From NCBI GenBank assembly GCA_018713505.1, contig DVOL01000063.1, positions 1-24,697 on the forward strand: 24,697 nucleotides of DNA, read 5' to 3'. Positions 17,244 through 24,506 of this stretch are shown in pieces. The position numbers were made by a program, and so were the translations under genes. How positions within the stretch are numbered: position 1 is the first letter of the stretch; every line of letters begins with the position of its first letter. This DNA is from Faeciplasma avium. Lineage in GTDB: Bacteria > Bacillota > Clostridia > Oscillospirales > Ruminococcaceae. Below the pieces are notes generated by a model. The model was not told the origin of the DNA. It worked only from the letters and a program-made list of their open reading frames with translations, and did no database searches.

Positions 17244-18081
17244 TTAGCTTTAGACTATGCAGGCGGTTTATTCTGCAACATACTGCAATCCGTGGTTAAA
17301 TGTGTGCCTTGATACATCGTTTATTCAACGCTGCACTGTAAGCCTTTAGCTTTTCAGTTATAAGCCCATTGGACTATTTCCTTTCTAACTTGAACTCTTT
17401 GCTCGGATAATACATCCACATGAGAATCATCTCCTGATGCTTCAAGCAGGTTATTCAATCCTTCGGGTTATGCGCTGTATCTAAACTCCTTAGTTCCGAG
17501 TTTTACCCCTATATTTCTTACGACTGCCTTGACCCTTTGGTCCTGCATCCAAGGCTTCTAAGCCTTAATCTTTAGCCACTGTGTCCTATGGGACTCTGCC
17601 CTTGATATCCCGAGTTCTTCAGCCCTTGATATTCTAGGGTTTCACCCCTGACTCTTGGCTTTTCTTGATTTAAGAGCTTTTCAGCTGTAATTCACCGATG
17701 TGATTTTTAAATGCAGTCAGTCATAATTTTCGTTTCGGAAGAGGGGGTTCATGCACAGATTGCTGGACTCACGCCTTTCTATATAGATTTTTATTTGTAA
17801 GTTCCGCTGCGTGGGCCTTTCATATCAATCAAATCCTTTCAGTCTGATGTGCAGCCTATTTAGTCCTTCAGTAAATTCATCTACCGGGATGGTGTTTATT
17901 CATCCCCTGGCTTGAATAAGTCTCTTAGCTATCCTGCTTGACTGTTTTTCTTTTTCCTTTGAGCTGCTGCAAGAATTTCATATCATCCTTTGGAGCTAAC
18001 CATAGGATTTAAGATTTCTTTACGGCTCCTTGCTGTCTGTTCTCTTGGCTTTTGCTTGGCGTTTTAGCTTAACTTCCAAGC

Positions 18082-18139
18082 TTAGCTTTCAGCTTAGCTT
18101 TCAGCTTTGCTTATAGCTTTGCATACGCTTTGCCTCTGC
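18082..18139 (-). repeat. Five degenerate 11-12-bp tandem units inside the ncRNA
   Basis: Units at 18082-18093, 18094-18105 (identical, TTAGCTTTCAGC), 18106-18117, 18118-18128 and 18129-18139. In the RNA sense each reads GC, about four to five variable bases, GC, then AAA or TAA, so each may form a tiny stem-loop or part of a stacked helix. Confidence 0.8.
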
Positions 18140-18384
18140 TTTCAAGATTTAGACCTTGAGCCTTTAGTATCCTCTTTGGAAAAGAGCTTGAATCAACTAG
18201 TGAGCTAATCCCTGACTATCCGCCGTTAGGACCTGCTGCTGGGAGTCTTCTGCCTGCACAAGCTGTCACAGGTGGAAGCTTCAGGCTGGAATTTACATCT
18301 TCATCGGAAACCTCTCCTCTTTTAAGATTGACCGTTTCTCGGTCAGCCACCTAGGCTTTTTATCTTCTCTCTTTCTGTGATTTA

Positions 18385-18456
18385 AATATACCATATCTTT
18401 TTGCCTTTGTCAATAGTTTTTTTAAACTTTTTTAAAAAATTTTTTGCTATTTTTCA
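18385..18456 (-). promoter_or_regulatory. Strong promoter with A/T-tract UP element for the giant ncRNA
   Basis: Minus strand: -35 TTGACA (18408-18413), 17-bp spacer, -10 TATATT (18385-18390). Directly upstream, 18414-18456 is a series of A and T tracts of 5-7 bases, the composition of an UP element that recruits the RNA polymerase alpha subunit at rRNA-like promoters. This is the closest to consensus of any promoter in the window. Confidence 0.85.
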
Positions 18457-18547
18457 TAGACGCCTCCGCAGTCCTTAAAACCCCAGTATTTAAGCGGTTT
18501 TGGGGGAGCCTAACTGCCGTCTGGAAAATATTTATCCCGGCTATATA

Positions 18548-18576
18548 TTGACTTTGTGCAAATAATCCATTATAAT
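18548..18576 (+). promoter_or_regulatory. Sigma-A promoter for the DUF1292 gene
   Basis: -35 TTGACT (18548-18553), 17-bp spacer, perfect -10 TATAAT (18571-18576). Start is expected near 18583. It is divergent from the ncRNA promoter, 135 bp away. The stretch 18457-18547 between them holds nothing I recognise. Confidence 0.85.
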
Positions 18577-18624
18577 AATGGCAGAATAGATTTAGAAAGG
18601 AGCCGCCCTGCGGAGTTTACTGAT

Positions 18625-19002
18625 ATGAGCAGCTTTGACGATATCAACAACGGCGACGAGCTTGACTACACCCCGGATATTTACACCCTCATAGATGAGG
18701 ACGGCAAGGAGCAGAGCTTCGAGCTTATAGACACCTTTGAGGAGGACGGTGAGCGCTACTACGCCATGGTCCCCTACTTCGAAAACCCTGACGACCTTGT
18801 CGCTAGCGACAGCTCGCTGGTTATCCTAAAGTCCGAGTTTGTCGATAATGAGGAGACACTTGTCACCATCGACAGCGATGACGAGTACGACCGCATCGGA
18901 GCTATCTTTATGCAAAGGATTGAGAGGATGTATGAGGAGATGAAGGAGGATGAGTGCTCCTGCGGCGACGACTGCTGCGACGGCTGCCATCACTGCTCCT
19001 AG
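18625..19002 (+). CDS. DUF1292 family protein with cysteine-rich C-terminus
   Basis: 125 residues, very acidic. The core (about residues 14-75: PDIYTLIDEDGKEQSFELIDTFEEDGERYYAMVPY) matches DUF1292, a Firmicutes family of unknown function (B. subtilis YrzB) usually encoded beside ruvX, as here. The ATG at 18625 is chosen because GGAG at 18612-18615 is well spaced and the promoter -10 at 18571 lies within any longer reading (a GTG at 18556 is upstream of the transcript start). The tail has CSCGDDCCDGCHHCS, six cysteines and two histidines, a likely metal-binding patch not usual in the family. The 6S RNA follows within 40 bases. Confidence 0.9.
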   Translation: MSSFDDINNGDELDYTPDIYTLIDEDGKEQSFELIDTFEEDGERYYAMVPYFENPDDLVASDSSLVILKSEFVDNEETLVTIDSDDEYDRIGAIFMQRIERMYEEMKEDECSCGDDCCDGCHHCS

Positions 19003-19039
19003 TCCGCAGTCTCAGAGGACTGCTAATCTTGCAAAAAGC

Positions 19040-19222
19040 GTTTCTGCCCTGTTCGATAAAGCATGATAATTTAATCCAACACTTTTTTAAAGGGGATCGG
19101 ACTCCGAGAGAGGATTGCAGACCTCCCGCCTGCGGCGGACGAAGGGAGCGTGAGGCTCTCGGGAGATTACCCACCTGCTTTGTGCGGGTTCTATCTTTCA
19201 TGCGGCGGCAGGGCGGATTTTT
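19040..19222 (+). ncRNA. ssrS: 6S RNA
   Basis: About 183 bases with the full 6S architecture, an RNA that mimics an open promoter and binds RNA polymerase-sigma-A. Closing stem TCTGCCCTG (19043-19051) pairs with CAGGGCGGA (19209-19217). Next comes an internal loop with UUCG on the 5' side and GGCGG on the 3' side, matching the conserved sequence at the same place in E. coli 6S. Then GCATGA (19061-19066) pairs with TCATGC (19198-19203), AATCC (19073-19077) with GGGTT (19186-19190), and CAC with GTG. A central bubble follows (about 19083-19091 and 19173-19181). A distal arm pairs ACTCCGAGAG (19101-19110) with CTCTCGGGAG (19156-19165), topped by CCGCC-TGC-GGCGG. TTTTT follows the closing stem. 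I found no consensus promoter, so it may be processed from the DUF1292 transcript. Confidence 0.83.
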
Positions 19223-19246
19223 ATTGTCTGTAGGTTGTAAATGAAA

Positions 19247-19282
19247 AGTCCCGACGGTGTGCCCGCCGGGACTATCTTTTTT
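19247..19282. terminator. Bidirectional terminator between 6S RNA and ruvX
   Basis: AGTCCCGACGG (19247-19257) pairs with CCGCCGGGACT (19263-19273) with one mismatch. Plus strand: followed by ATCTTTTTT. Minus strand: followed by TTTCATTT. It ends both convergent units. Confidence 0.88.
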
Positions 19283-19299
19283 GCGAATTTAGACTGCCG

Positions 19300-19728
19300 T
19301 TATGGCTTTATTCCCTTTTTCCTTCTGTAGTCGAGGTACTCCTCCAGAATCAGGACGGCGGCGACGGTGTCTACAACCGCCTTTCGCTTTTTCCCTCTTA
19401 CATTGGACCGGCTGAGTATGCCGTGAGCCTGCACGGTTGTGAGCCGTTCGTCCCTCAGCTCGACGGGAAGCCCGGTGAGGCTGTGAAGAAGCTCCGAAAA
19501 CTCCTGGCAGACCATCGCCCTTTCGCCCATCGAGCCGTCCATATTGACCGGCAGACCCACGATGATAAGCTCGGTGCCAAGGCTCCTTGCCATTTCCGAA
19601 ATGCTGCTTGCCACCCTGTCACGGTTCCAGTCGGATATCGTCTCCAGGGGTGCGGCTATCGACTCGTAGCTGTCGCAGTGGGCAAGCCCTGTTCTGGCGT
19701 CGCCGTAGTCTACAGCAAGTATTTTCAT
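19300..19728 (-). CDS. ruvX: RuvX/YqgF family putative Holliday junction resolvase
   Basis: 142 residues, RNase H-like fold. Catalytic acidic residues are in their usual places: D7 in ILAVDYGDARTG, E94 in LRDERLTT, and D120 in AVVDTVAAVLILEEYL. The family is described as a pre-16S rRNA nuclease and/or Holliday junction resolvase; the rRNA role is better supported in E. coli. A GGTGAT ribosome site lies just before the start. It is third in the pepF-ROK-ruvX unit, 51 bases after the kinase gene, and faces the DUF1292 gene, its usual neighbour in Firmicutes. Confidence 0.94.
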   Translation of the reverse strand: MKILAVDYGDARTGLAHCDSYESIAAPLETISDWNRDRVASSISEMARSLGTELIIVGLPVNMDGSMGERAMVCQEFSELLHSLTGLPVELRDERLTTVQAHGILSRSNVRGKKRKAVVDTVAAVLILEEYLDYRRKKGIKP

Positions 19729-19779
19729 AAATCATCACCGTCCCGAATCAGGCATGAGGTCGGCAAGACCCCTGTCTAG

Positions 19780-20721
19780 CTACTTTCCCTGTCCCAAAAA
19801 GGCTGCGCCGATTATCCCGGCGTCGTTTCCGAGAGTAGCTATCACTATTTTTGTATTTTTCTGACCACGCCTTGTGTAGACCTCGCCGGCGACCGCCTCC
19901 TTGAGGGGGTTAAGAAGTGCGTCTCCCTCGTTGCAGACGCCGCCGCCTATTGAGAGAATCTCGGGCTGGAATATATTTATTACATTTGCAATTCCTGCTG
20001 CGAGATACTTTATATAGCTGTCTACGACCTCCTTGCCGGCTGAGTCTCCCTGACGCATGGCGTTAAACGCAGTCCTGCCTCCAGGCTCGCCCATCGTATG
20101 CATTACCGACTCCGGGTGAGCCTTCATCGCCTCACGGGTCATCCTGACAAGCCCGGTTGCGGAGGAGAACACCTCAAAGCAGCCCCTCCTGCCGCAGGTA
20201 CACTCCGGCCCGTCGACCTCGATGACCATATGCCCAAGCTCTGCGCCGGCATAGTTAAAGCCCGAGTATATCCTGCCGTCTATTATAACCCCTCCGCCTA
20301 CGCCTGTGCCAAGGGTTATGCAGACGGCGTTTTTTGCTCCCTTGGCGCTTCCGGCAAGGTACTCGCCGTATGCCGCTGCGTTGGCGTCGTTTTCCGCATG
20401 GACGGGACGGCTCAAAAGCTCTCCCAGAATATCCGCCGCCGGGACATCATAGAAGTCCAGGTTGTTTGCGTACTCTATAACTCCCCTGTCGCTGTCTATA
20501 GTTCCGGGGGAGCCTATTCCGACTGCCTCTATCACATCCATGCTGAGTCCTGCTGACTCCACCGCCTGCCTTACAGCCCTGGCGCAGTCAAAAAGGATTT
20601 CACGGGCAGATCTTGGTCTTGCCGTGGGGAGCTTCGCCCTCGAGATAATCTCAAAGCTCTCGTTTACTACTCCTGCGACGATATTCGTTCCGCCGAGGTC
20701 TATTCCTACATGATAAAGCAT
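19780..20721 (-). CDS. ROK family glucokinase
   Basis: 313 residues. ROK-family kinase predicted to phosphorylate glucose (or a related hexose) with ATP. Features are the phosphate-binding DLGGT (8-12), the catalytic aspartate D112 in ENDANAA, GTGVGGG (138-144), E161 and H164 in GAELGHM, and the zinc motif CTCGRRGCFE with C174, C176 and C181 beside H164. There is no N-terminal helix-turn-helix, so it is an enzyme and not a NagC/XylR-type repressor. The start overlaps the pepF stop by one base (TAATG), showing translational coupling. Glucose is the likely substrate from length and the zinc motif, but mannose or other hexoses cannot be excluded. Confidence 0.92.
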   Translation of the reverse strand: MLYHVGIDLGGTNIVAGVVNESFEIISRAKLPTARPRSAREILFDCARAVRQAVESAGLSMDVIEAVGIGSPGTIDSDRGVIEYANNLDFYDVPAADILGELLSRPVHAENDANAAAYGEYLAGSAKGAKNAVCITLGTGVGGGVIIDGRIYSGFNYAGAELGHMVIEVDGPECTCGRRGCFEVFSSATGLVRMTREAMKAHPESVMHTMGEPGGRTAFNAMRQGDSAGKEVVDSYIKYLAAGIANVINIFQPEILSIGGGVCNEGDALLNPLKEAVAGEVYTRRGQKNTKIVIATLGNDAGIIGAAFLGQGK

Positions 20722-22565
20722 TATTCCTTTTCTCCTTTGTTACCGCCGATTAGAGAGTCCAGCTCCTCGATGAGGCTTCCAAACAGACTCAGGGCGTAAT
20801 TTACGGGCTGCGGGGTGCTCATATCCACGCCGGCGAGCTTTAAAAGTGATATCGGGTCGGTCGAGGAGCCCTTTGAAAGGAAGCTAAGATAGTCCCTGAC
20901 TGCCGGCTCGCCCTCCTTTAAAATCCTCTGAGACAGCGCAACAGCCGCAGAGAAGCCTGTTGCATACTGGAAAACATAGAAGCTTGAGTAGAAGTGAGGT
21001 ATTCTCTCCCACTCGAAGTCAATCTCCCTGTCAATGACGACATCACTGCCGTAATACTTCTCGTTCAGGCTGTGGTAAAGCTCACAGAGGGCGTCTGCGG
21101 TGAGGCTCTCTCCCCTTTCAGCCATCTCGTTTGTTATAAGCTCGAACTCGGCGAACATCGTCTGACGGAATAGAGTCGTCCTGAACTGCTCGAGGAAGTA
21201 GTTGATAAGGTATGCCCTTTTCGATTTGTCCGTGGTGCGGGATAGAAGATAGTCCATAAGAAGCGCCTCGTTGCAGGTGGAGGCTACCTCAGCCACGAAG
21301 ATGACATAGTTTGAATACGCCACCGGCTGATGCTTTGCGGAGAGATAGGAGTGAATCGAGTGTCCCATCTCGTGGGCAAGGGTAAACTCGCTGTCAAGGG
21401 TGTCCTTGTGATTAAGAAGGACATAGGGGTGAGGCCTTGCGCCGTTTGAATACGCTCCAGAGCGCTTGCCCTTGTTCTCGTATACATCAATCCAGCGGCT
21501 CTCAAAGCCCTCCCTGAGAATGCTCTGGTACTCCTCGCCCAAAACCGCCATGGCGTCATAAACCTCGTTTTTAGCCTGCTCATAGCTTATTTTAAGGTCA
21601 GCCTCGGGGACAAGCGAGGTATACATATCGTACATATGAAGCTCGTCTACGCCTAAAAGCTTCTTTCTAAGACGGGTGTAGCTGTGAAGCTTGTCAAGAT
21701 TATTGTGCACCGCCTCGATAAGGCTGTGATAGACCGAAACGGGGACCTCGTTCTGACTCAGGGCAAGCTCCAGAGTGCTCATGTACCTCCTTGTCTGAGC
21801 CTCAAACAGCCTAGTCTTGACCTCGCCGAAGTAAAGAGCCGCCATGGTGTTCTTAAAGCCCTCGTAGGTGTTGTAGAGCTTTGTGAACGCCTGCCTTCTT
21901 ATGTCACGGTCGGGCGACTCCATGTAGGCTATGAAGGAGCCGTTTGTCAGCGGAGAGAGCGAGCCGTCAGGGTTGGCGATGTCCGGGAATTTAAGGTCTG
22001 CGCTTTCAAGCACCTCGTAGGCGTTGGAGGGATTTGGCGTAATCCTGGAGGCGGCGGCGAGTATTGCCTCCTCGGGCTGGGAAAGGGTGTGCTCCTTTTT
22101 CGCCCTGACGAGGCTGATTGCACGGCGGTACAGCTCAAGCTCGGGTGTGGAGGAAAACAGCTCCTCCGTCCGCTCGTCCGAGGCGGCGATTATCTCGGGA
22201 GTCACAAAGGAGGTCGCCGAGGAAATCATGACTATAGCGTCCCACGCCATGGATGCGTAGCCTAGGTACTTCGAGACAGCCGCATCCTGGTCGGACTTCA
22301 TCATGGCGTAGGAATATACAGCCTCAAGCTTTAGTGAAAGCTCGTCGTCAAGGGTCAGAAACTCGTAGAGCGTCCTGCCGTCCGACATAAGCCTGCCCTT
22401 GAAGCTCTCAAGCCGTGGCAGATACTCCTTGACCTCAGCAAGAGCCTTTTCCCAGTCCTCATCGGTTGGGAAAATGTCCTCAAGACGCCATGTATTCTCG
22501 ACCGGGACCTCGCCTCTTTCGGGAATCCTGTTCCTTAGGCTGGAATTTTCATTTAGTTCAGTCAT
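20721..22565 (-). CDS. pepF: Oligoendopeptidase F (M3B metallopeptidase)
   Basis: 614 residues, standard length for PepF. A cytoplasmic zinc peptidase that cuts peptides of roughly 7-17 residues. The catalytic motif is HEMGH at residues 398-402 (ligands H398 and H402, base E399), with third ligand E426 in FVAEVAST. Other family segments are GKRSGAYSNGARPHPYVLLN, FRQTMFAEFE and HFYSSFYVFQYATGFSAA. AAGGAGG lies 8 bases before the start at 22565. It heads the pepF-ROK-ruvX unit. I saw no convincing promoter in the 120 bases upstream. Confidence 0.96.
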   Translation of the reverse strand: MTELNENSSLRNRIPERGEVPVENTWRLEDIFPTDEDWEKALAEVKEYLPRLESFKGRLMSDGRTLYEFLTLDDELSLKLEAVYSYAMMKSDQDAAVSKYLGYASMAWDAIVMISSATSFVTPEIIAASDERTEELFSSTPELELYRRAISLVRAKKEHTLSQPEEAILAAASRITPNPSNAYEVLESADLKFPDIANPDGSLSPLTNGSFIAYMESPDRDIRRQAFTKLYNTYEGFKNTMAALYFGEVKTRLFEAQTRRYMSTLELALSQNEVPVSVYHSLIEAVHNNLDKLHSYTRLRKKLLGVDELHMYDMYTSLVPEADLKISYEQAKNEVYDAMAVLGEEYQSILREGFESRWIDVYENKGKRSGAYSNGARPHPYVLLNHKDTLDSEFTLAHEMGHSIHSYLSAKHQPVAYSNYVIFVAEVASTCNEALLMDYLLSRTTDKSKRAYLINYFLEQFRTTLFRQTMFAEFELITNEMAERGESLTADALCELYHSLNEKYYGSDVVIDREIDFEWERIPHFYSSFYVFQYATGFSAAVALSQRILKEGEPAVRDYLSFLSKGSSTDPISLLKLAGVDMSTPQPVNYALSLFGSLIEELDSLIGGNKGEKE

Positions 22566-22607
22566 CTTAATTCCTCCTTAGTGGATAATGATGTTAATAC
22601 ATAGGTA

Positions 22608-22632
22608 AAGGGCGCCATCCTGGATGACGCCC
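22608..22632 (-). terminator. Probable weak terminator after the secreted-protein gene
   Basis: On the minus strand GGGCGTCATC pairs with GATGGCGCCC (22610-22632) with one internal mismatch, 3-base loop, but it is followed by only TTTACC, so termination may be partial and pepF could receive some read-through. Confidence 0.5.
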
Positions 22633-22686
22633 ATTAATCCTTAAAGCAGTCCCGAGGAGGAAAATCTGTCCCGGGAGCCGGGAGTA

Positions 22687-24216
22687 TTACTCAACTACGA
22701 CAATGTCGTCCTCAGCGGCGGCTGCTCCGCCTGCACCGGGTACTACAACCTCGATGCCGTAAAGAGTGGTGTCGCCGTCATAGTTAATCATGAAGTTGCC
22801 CCAGCCGCCGAAATCGCCGGAGAGTGCAACAGGAGCGGCTGCTGCGATGTCAGCGCAGCTGATGGTGAGGACCTTCTTGCCGTCCTCGGTATCAGCTACC
22901 TCGAAGCCCTCGATAACCTCGTAGCTTCCTGCTTCGGTCTGGTAAACCATAGCGGTGATAGTTCCAGTGTAGGTTACACGCATTATTGTGCCCTCGGTCT
23001 TGATAGCGGAGGCAAGGTCGTTCCAGACTGCGCCGCCGCCAAGCCAGTTGGTAGCTACTCTAAAGTAGTTCTCAGCGCCCTGAGCGTCTATGCAGGGAAC
23101 GCCGGAGGCAAGCTCTGCGCCCTCGGAATCCTGACCCTGAGTCTTTTCAACGGAGTAAACTATCTTCTCGGCGTTGGGGTCAGCCTCGGCAAGCTCGGCA
23201 TGGCAGAGCGGGCAAACGCCGGTGCCGTTGTCGATATGCTCAAGAGCGATGAAGTGCTTGCCTATGAACATTGCATGATACTGCTCGTTTACATAGATGT
23301 AGCCACGGAAGCCGGTGAACTTAACATATGTAGAAGGAGTCTGAGGAGCAGGAGTTACGAACTTTACCTCGTGGAGCTTGAAGTTGTTGAACATGGTCTG
23401 AACGCATACGGTGTCGAAGGTGGTGATGGAGTTTGCATCCATGTAAGCCTTAACATCAGCAAGGCTTACGGAAAGCTCGTATTTGCCGTCACCGAGGTCG
23501 GTACTGGTCAATACAGCGTTGCCGGCATCGAATACGCCGTTGATAACTACATTAGCTGTCGAGCTGGTGTTTCCGCTGACTACCATGACGAAATCAGCGC
23601 CCTCGGCTAGCTTCTCGCTGAACTTCTCAACAGTGCAGTTTACTACATTTTCTCTTCCCCAAAGGTTGCCTACGATGTTAACAAAGTCCCAGGGATCATT
23701 AACGTCGCAGTCGGTGGAGGGAAGTCCGCTGTCATTTGTATAAACAACCTCAACATCATCGTCAGGCTCCTCGGCCGCAGGAGTCCTCGGGGTTACAGAA
23801 ATGCTGTCAAGCACGATTTTGCCGGCGTCGTCACGGCACTGAATAAATACCTGGGAAACCGGGTCCTCGGTAAAGGTTGCGGTAACGCTGGTTGTACCCG
23901 CAGCACAGGCGAAGGTCTGGTCATCATCGGTGTTGGCATAGTCTACAACTACCTGGCAGCCGATAGTGTTTTCAGCAAAGTTAATGGTAATGCTCTCGAT
24001 GTCGGTAAGAGCTATGCCATCGTCGCCTATCCACCAGCCCCTGCCGGTCCAAGCGTTATTAAATGTGATAGTTTTAGAACTCTTGTCGTAACTGGAATCC
24101 CAACCGCTTGAGCCAAAGGTATCAAGCGAGAAGTCATAGGATGCCGCAAAAGAATTCACTGCGAATACAGGCAGGAGCATTGTCACTGCGAGTATAATCG
24201 CTAAAAGCTTTTTCAT
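22687..24216 (-). CDS. Secreted protein of unknown function
   Basis: 509 residues. Clear signal peptide (MKKLLAIILAVTMLLPVFAVNSFA, cleavage after about residue 24). The mature protein looks like several beta-rich modules: about 25-143 (carbohydrate-binding or beta-sandwich-like, with GRGWWIGDDGIALTDIESITINF), an acidic linker 146-160, about 160-288, then about 295-345 with CPLCH (C335, C338, H339) that resembles a small zinc site, and about 350-495, again beta rich. There is no membrane anchor or sortase tail, so it is released or held non-covalently. I do not recognise a catalytic domain. The start at 24216 follows TGGAGG. It is single with a strong promoter and may be abundant. Confidence 0.82.
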   Translation of the reverse strand: MKKLLAIILAVTMLLPVFAVNSFAASYDFSLDTFGSSGWDSSYDKSSKTITFNNAWTGRGWWIGDDGIALTDIESITINFAENTIGCQVVVDYANTDDDQTFACAAGTTSVTATFTEDPVSQVFIQCRDDAGKIVLDSISVTPRTPAAEEPDDDVEVVYTNDSGLPSTDCDVNDPWDFVNIVGNLWGRENVVNCTVEKFSEKLAEGADFVMVVSGNTSSTANVVINGVFDAGNAVLTSTDLGDGKYELSVSLADVKAYMDANSITTFDTVCVQTMFNNFKLHEVKFVTPAPQTPSTYVKFTGFRGYIYVNEQYHAMFIGKHFIALEHIDNGTGVCPLCHAELAEADPNAEKIVYSVEKTQGQDSEGAELASGVPCIDAQGAENYFRVATNWLGGGAVWNDLASAIKTEGTIMRVTYTGTITAMVYQTEAGSYEVIEGFEVADTEDGKKVLTISCADIAAAAPVALSGDFGGWGNFMINYDGDTTLYGIEVVVPGAGGAAAAEDDIVVVE

Positions 24217-24265
24217 AATTTTACCTCCATAACATTTTAGTTTAAATGCCTATTAAACTTATTAA

Positions 24266-24295
24266 ATAATAGCACTTTTTCAACCGAAATGTCAA
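24266..24295 (-). promoter_or_regulatory. Sigma-A promoter for the secreted-protein gene
   Basis: Minus strand: perfect -35 TTGACA (24290-24295), 18-bp spacer, TGCTATTAT with -10 TATTAT (24266-24271). A/T-rich DNA lies upstream to about 24360. Confidence 0.82.
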
Positions 24296-24421
24296 TATGC
24301 TTAATCAAAGTTTATTTAAAAATAACAAAAAAGTTACATTAAAATATGCATTTCATTCAAAAGACTCTGCCGCTCGGCTCACGGCGGGATGTCTTGGCAG
24401 ATAATTCCCCTCGGAAAAGGC

Positions 24422-24449
24422 AAGTGCCGGGGATAGCTCCCCGGCACTT
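24422..24449 (-). terminator. Intrinsic terminator after the C-terminal surface-protein fragment
   Basis: Perfect 11-bp stem AAGTGCCGGGG (24422-24432) with CCCCGGCACTT (24439-24449), 6-base loop. On the minus strand it is followed by GCCTTTTCC, a short U tract. The rest of 24300-24421 holds no gene I can see. Confidence 0.75.
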
Positions 24450-24506
24450 TGTCGTAAACCACTGGAGGAAGGCCCTCCTAGGTGCCCGCTTCGGAAACCT
24501 TAGCTA

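Larger units (their letters stand above)
16898..18378 (-). ncRNA. Candidate giant structured non-coding RNA (~1.48 kb)
   Basis: Transcript predicted from the promoter at 18385-18413 to the terminator at 16908-16933 (minus strand). Neither strand has an open frame of 60 codons from about 16980 to 18550, although coding parts of the window are full of accidental ones. The sense strand is purine rich and dense in local hairpins: TGACCG-AGAAA-CGGTCA (18329-18345), GGGATG/CATCCC (17886-17906), AAGGCTTAGAAGCCTT (17551-17566), GTCC-CATA-GGAC (17583-17594), GCAG/CTGC (17259-17276), GGAGC/GCTCC (17992-18029), and AAACTGTT/AACAGTTT closing a 3' domain (16987-17045). A longer-range helix pairs 18347-18352 with 18270-18275. 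GAAA-type loops occur. A weak 5'-3' pairing CTAGGT/GCCTAG could close the whole molecule. It is much longer than OLE, ROOL or GOLLD RNAs as I know them, and I cannot assign it to any class. Confidence 0.72.

Noticed and set aside
17992..18029. Hairpin with AGCCGTA/TATGGTT arms resembling group II intron domain V
   Set aside because: The middle of the hairpin does not fit domain V, only about 380 bases lie 5' of it, and no intron 5' GUGYG end or reverse transcriptase is present. Kept only as a local stem of the ncRNA.
18106..18139. CRISPR-like array in the short tandem repeats
   Set aside because: Units of 11-12 bases without spacers and no cas genes nearby; not a CRISPR.
16980..18550. A decayed protein gene or degraded mobile element in place of the ncRNA
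   Set aside because: I found no stretch recalling a known protein in any frame, and the intact strong promoter and terminator facing each other argue for a functional transcript. BLASTX would settle it.
19001..19023. GCAGTC/GACTGC hairpin after the DUF1292 stop as terminator
   Set aside because: It is followed by TAATCTTGC with no U tract, so it is unlikely to terminate; it may instead be a processing site before the 6S RNA.
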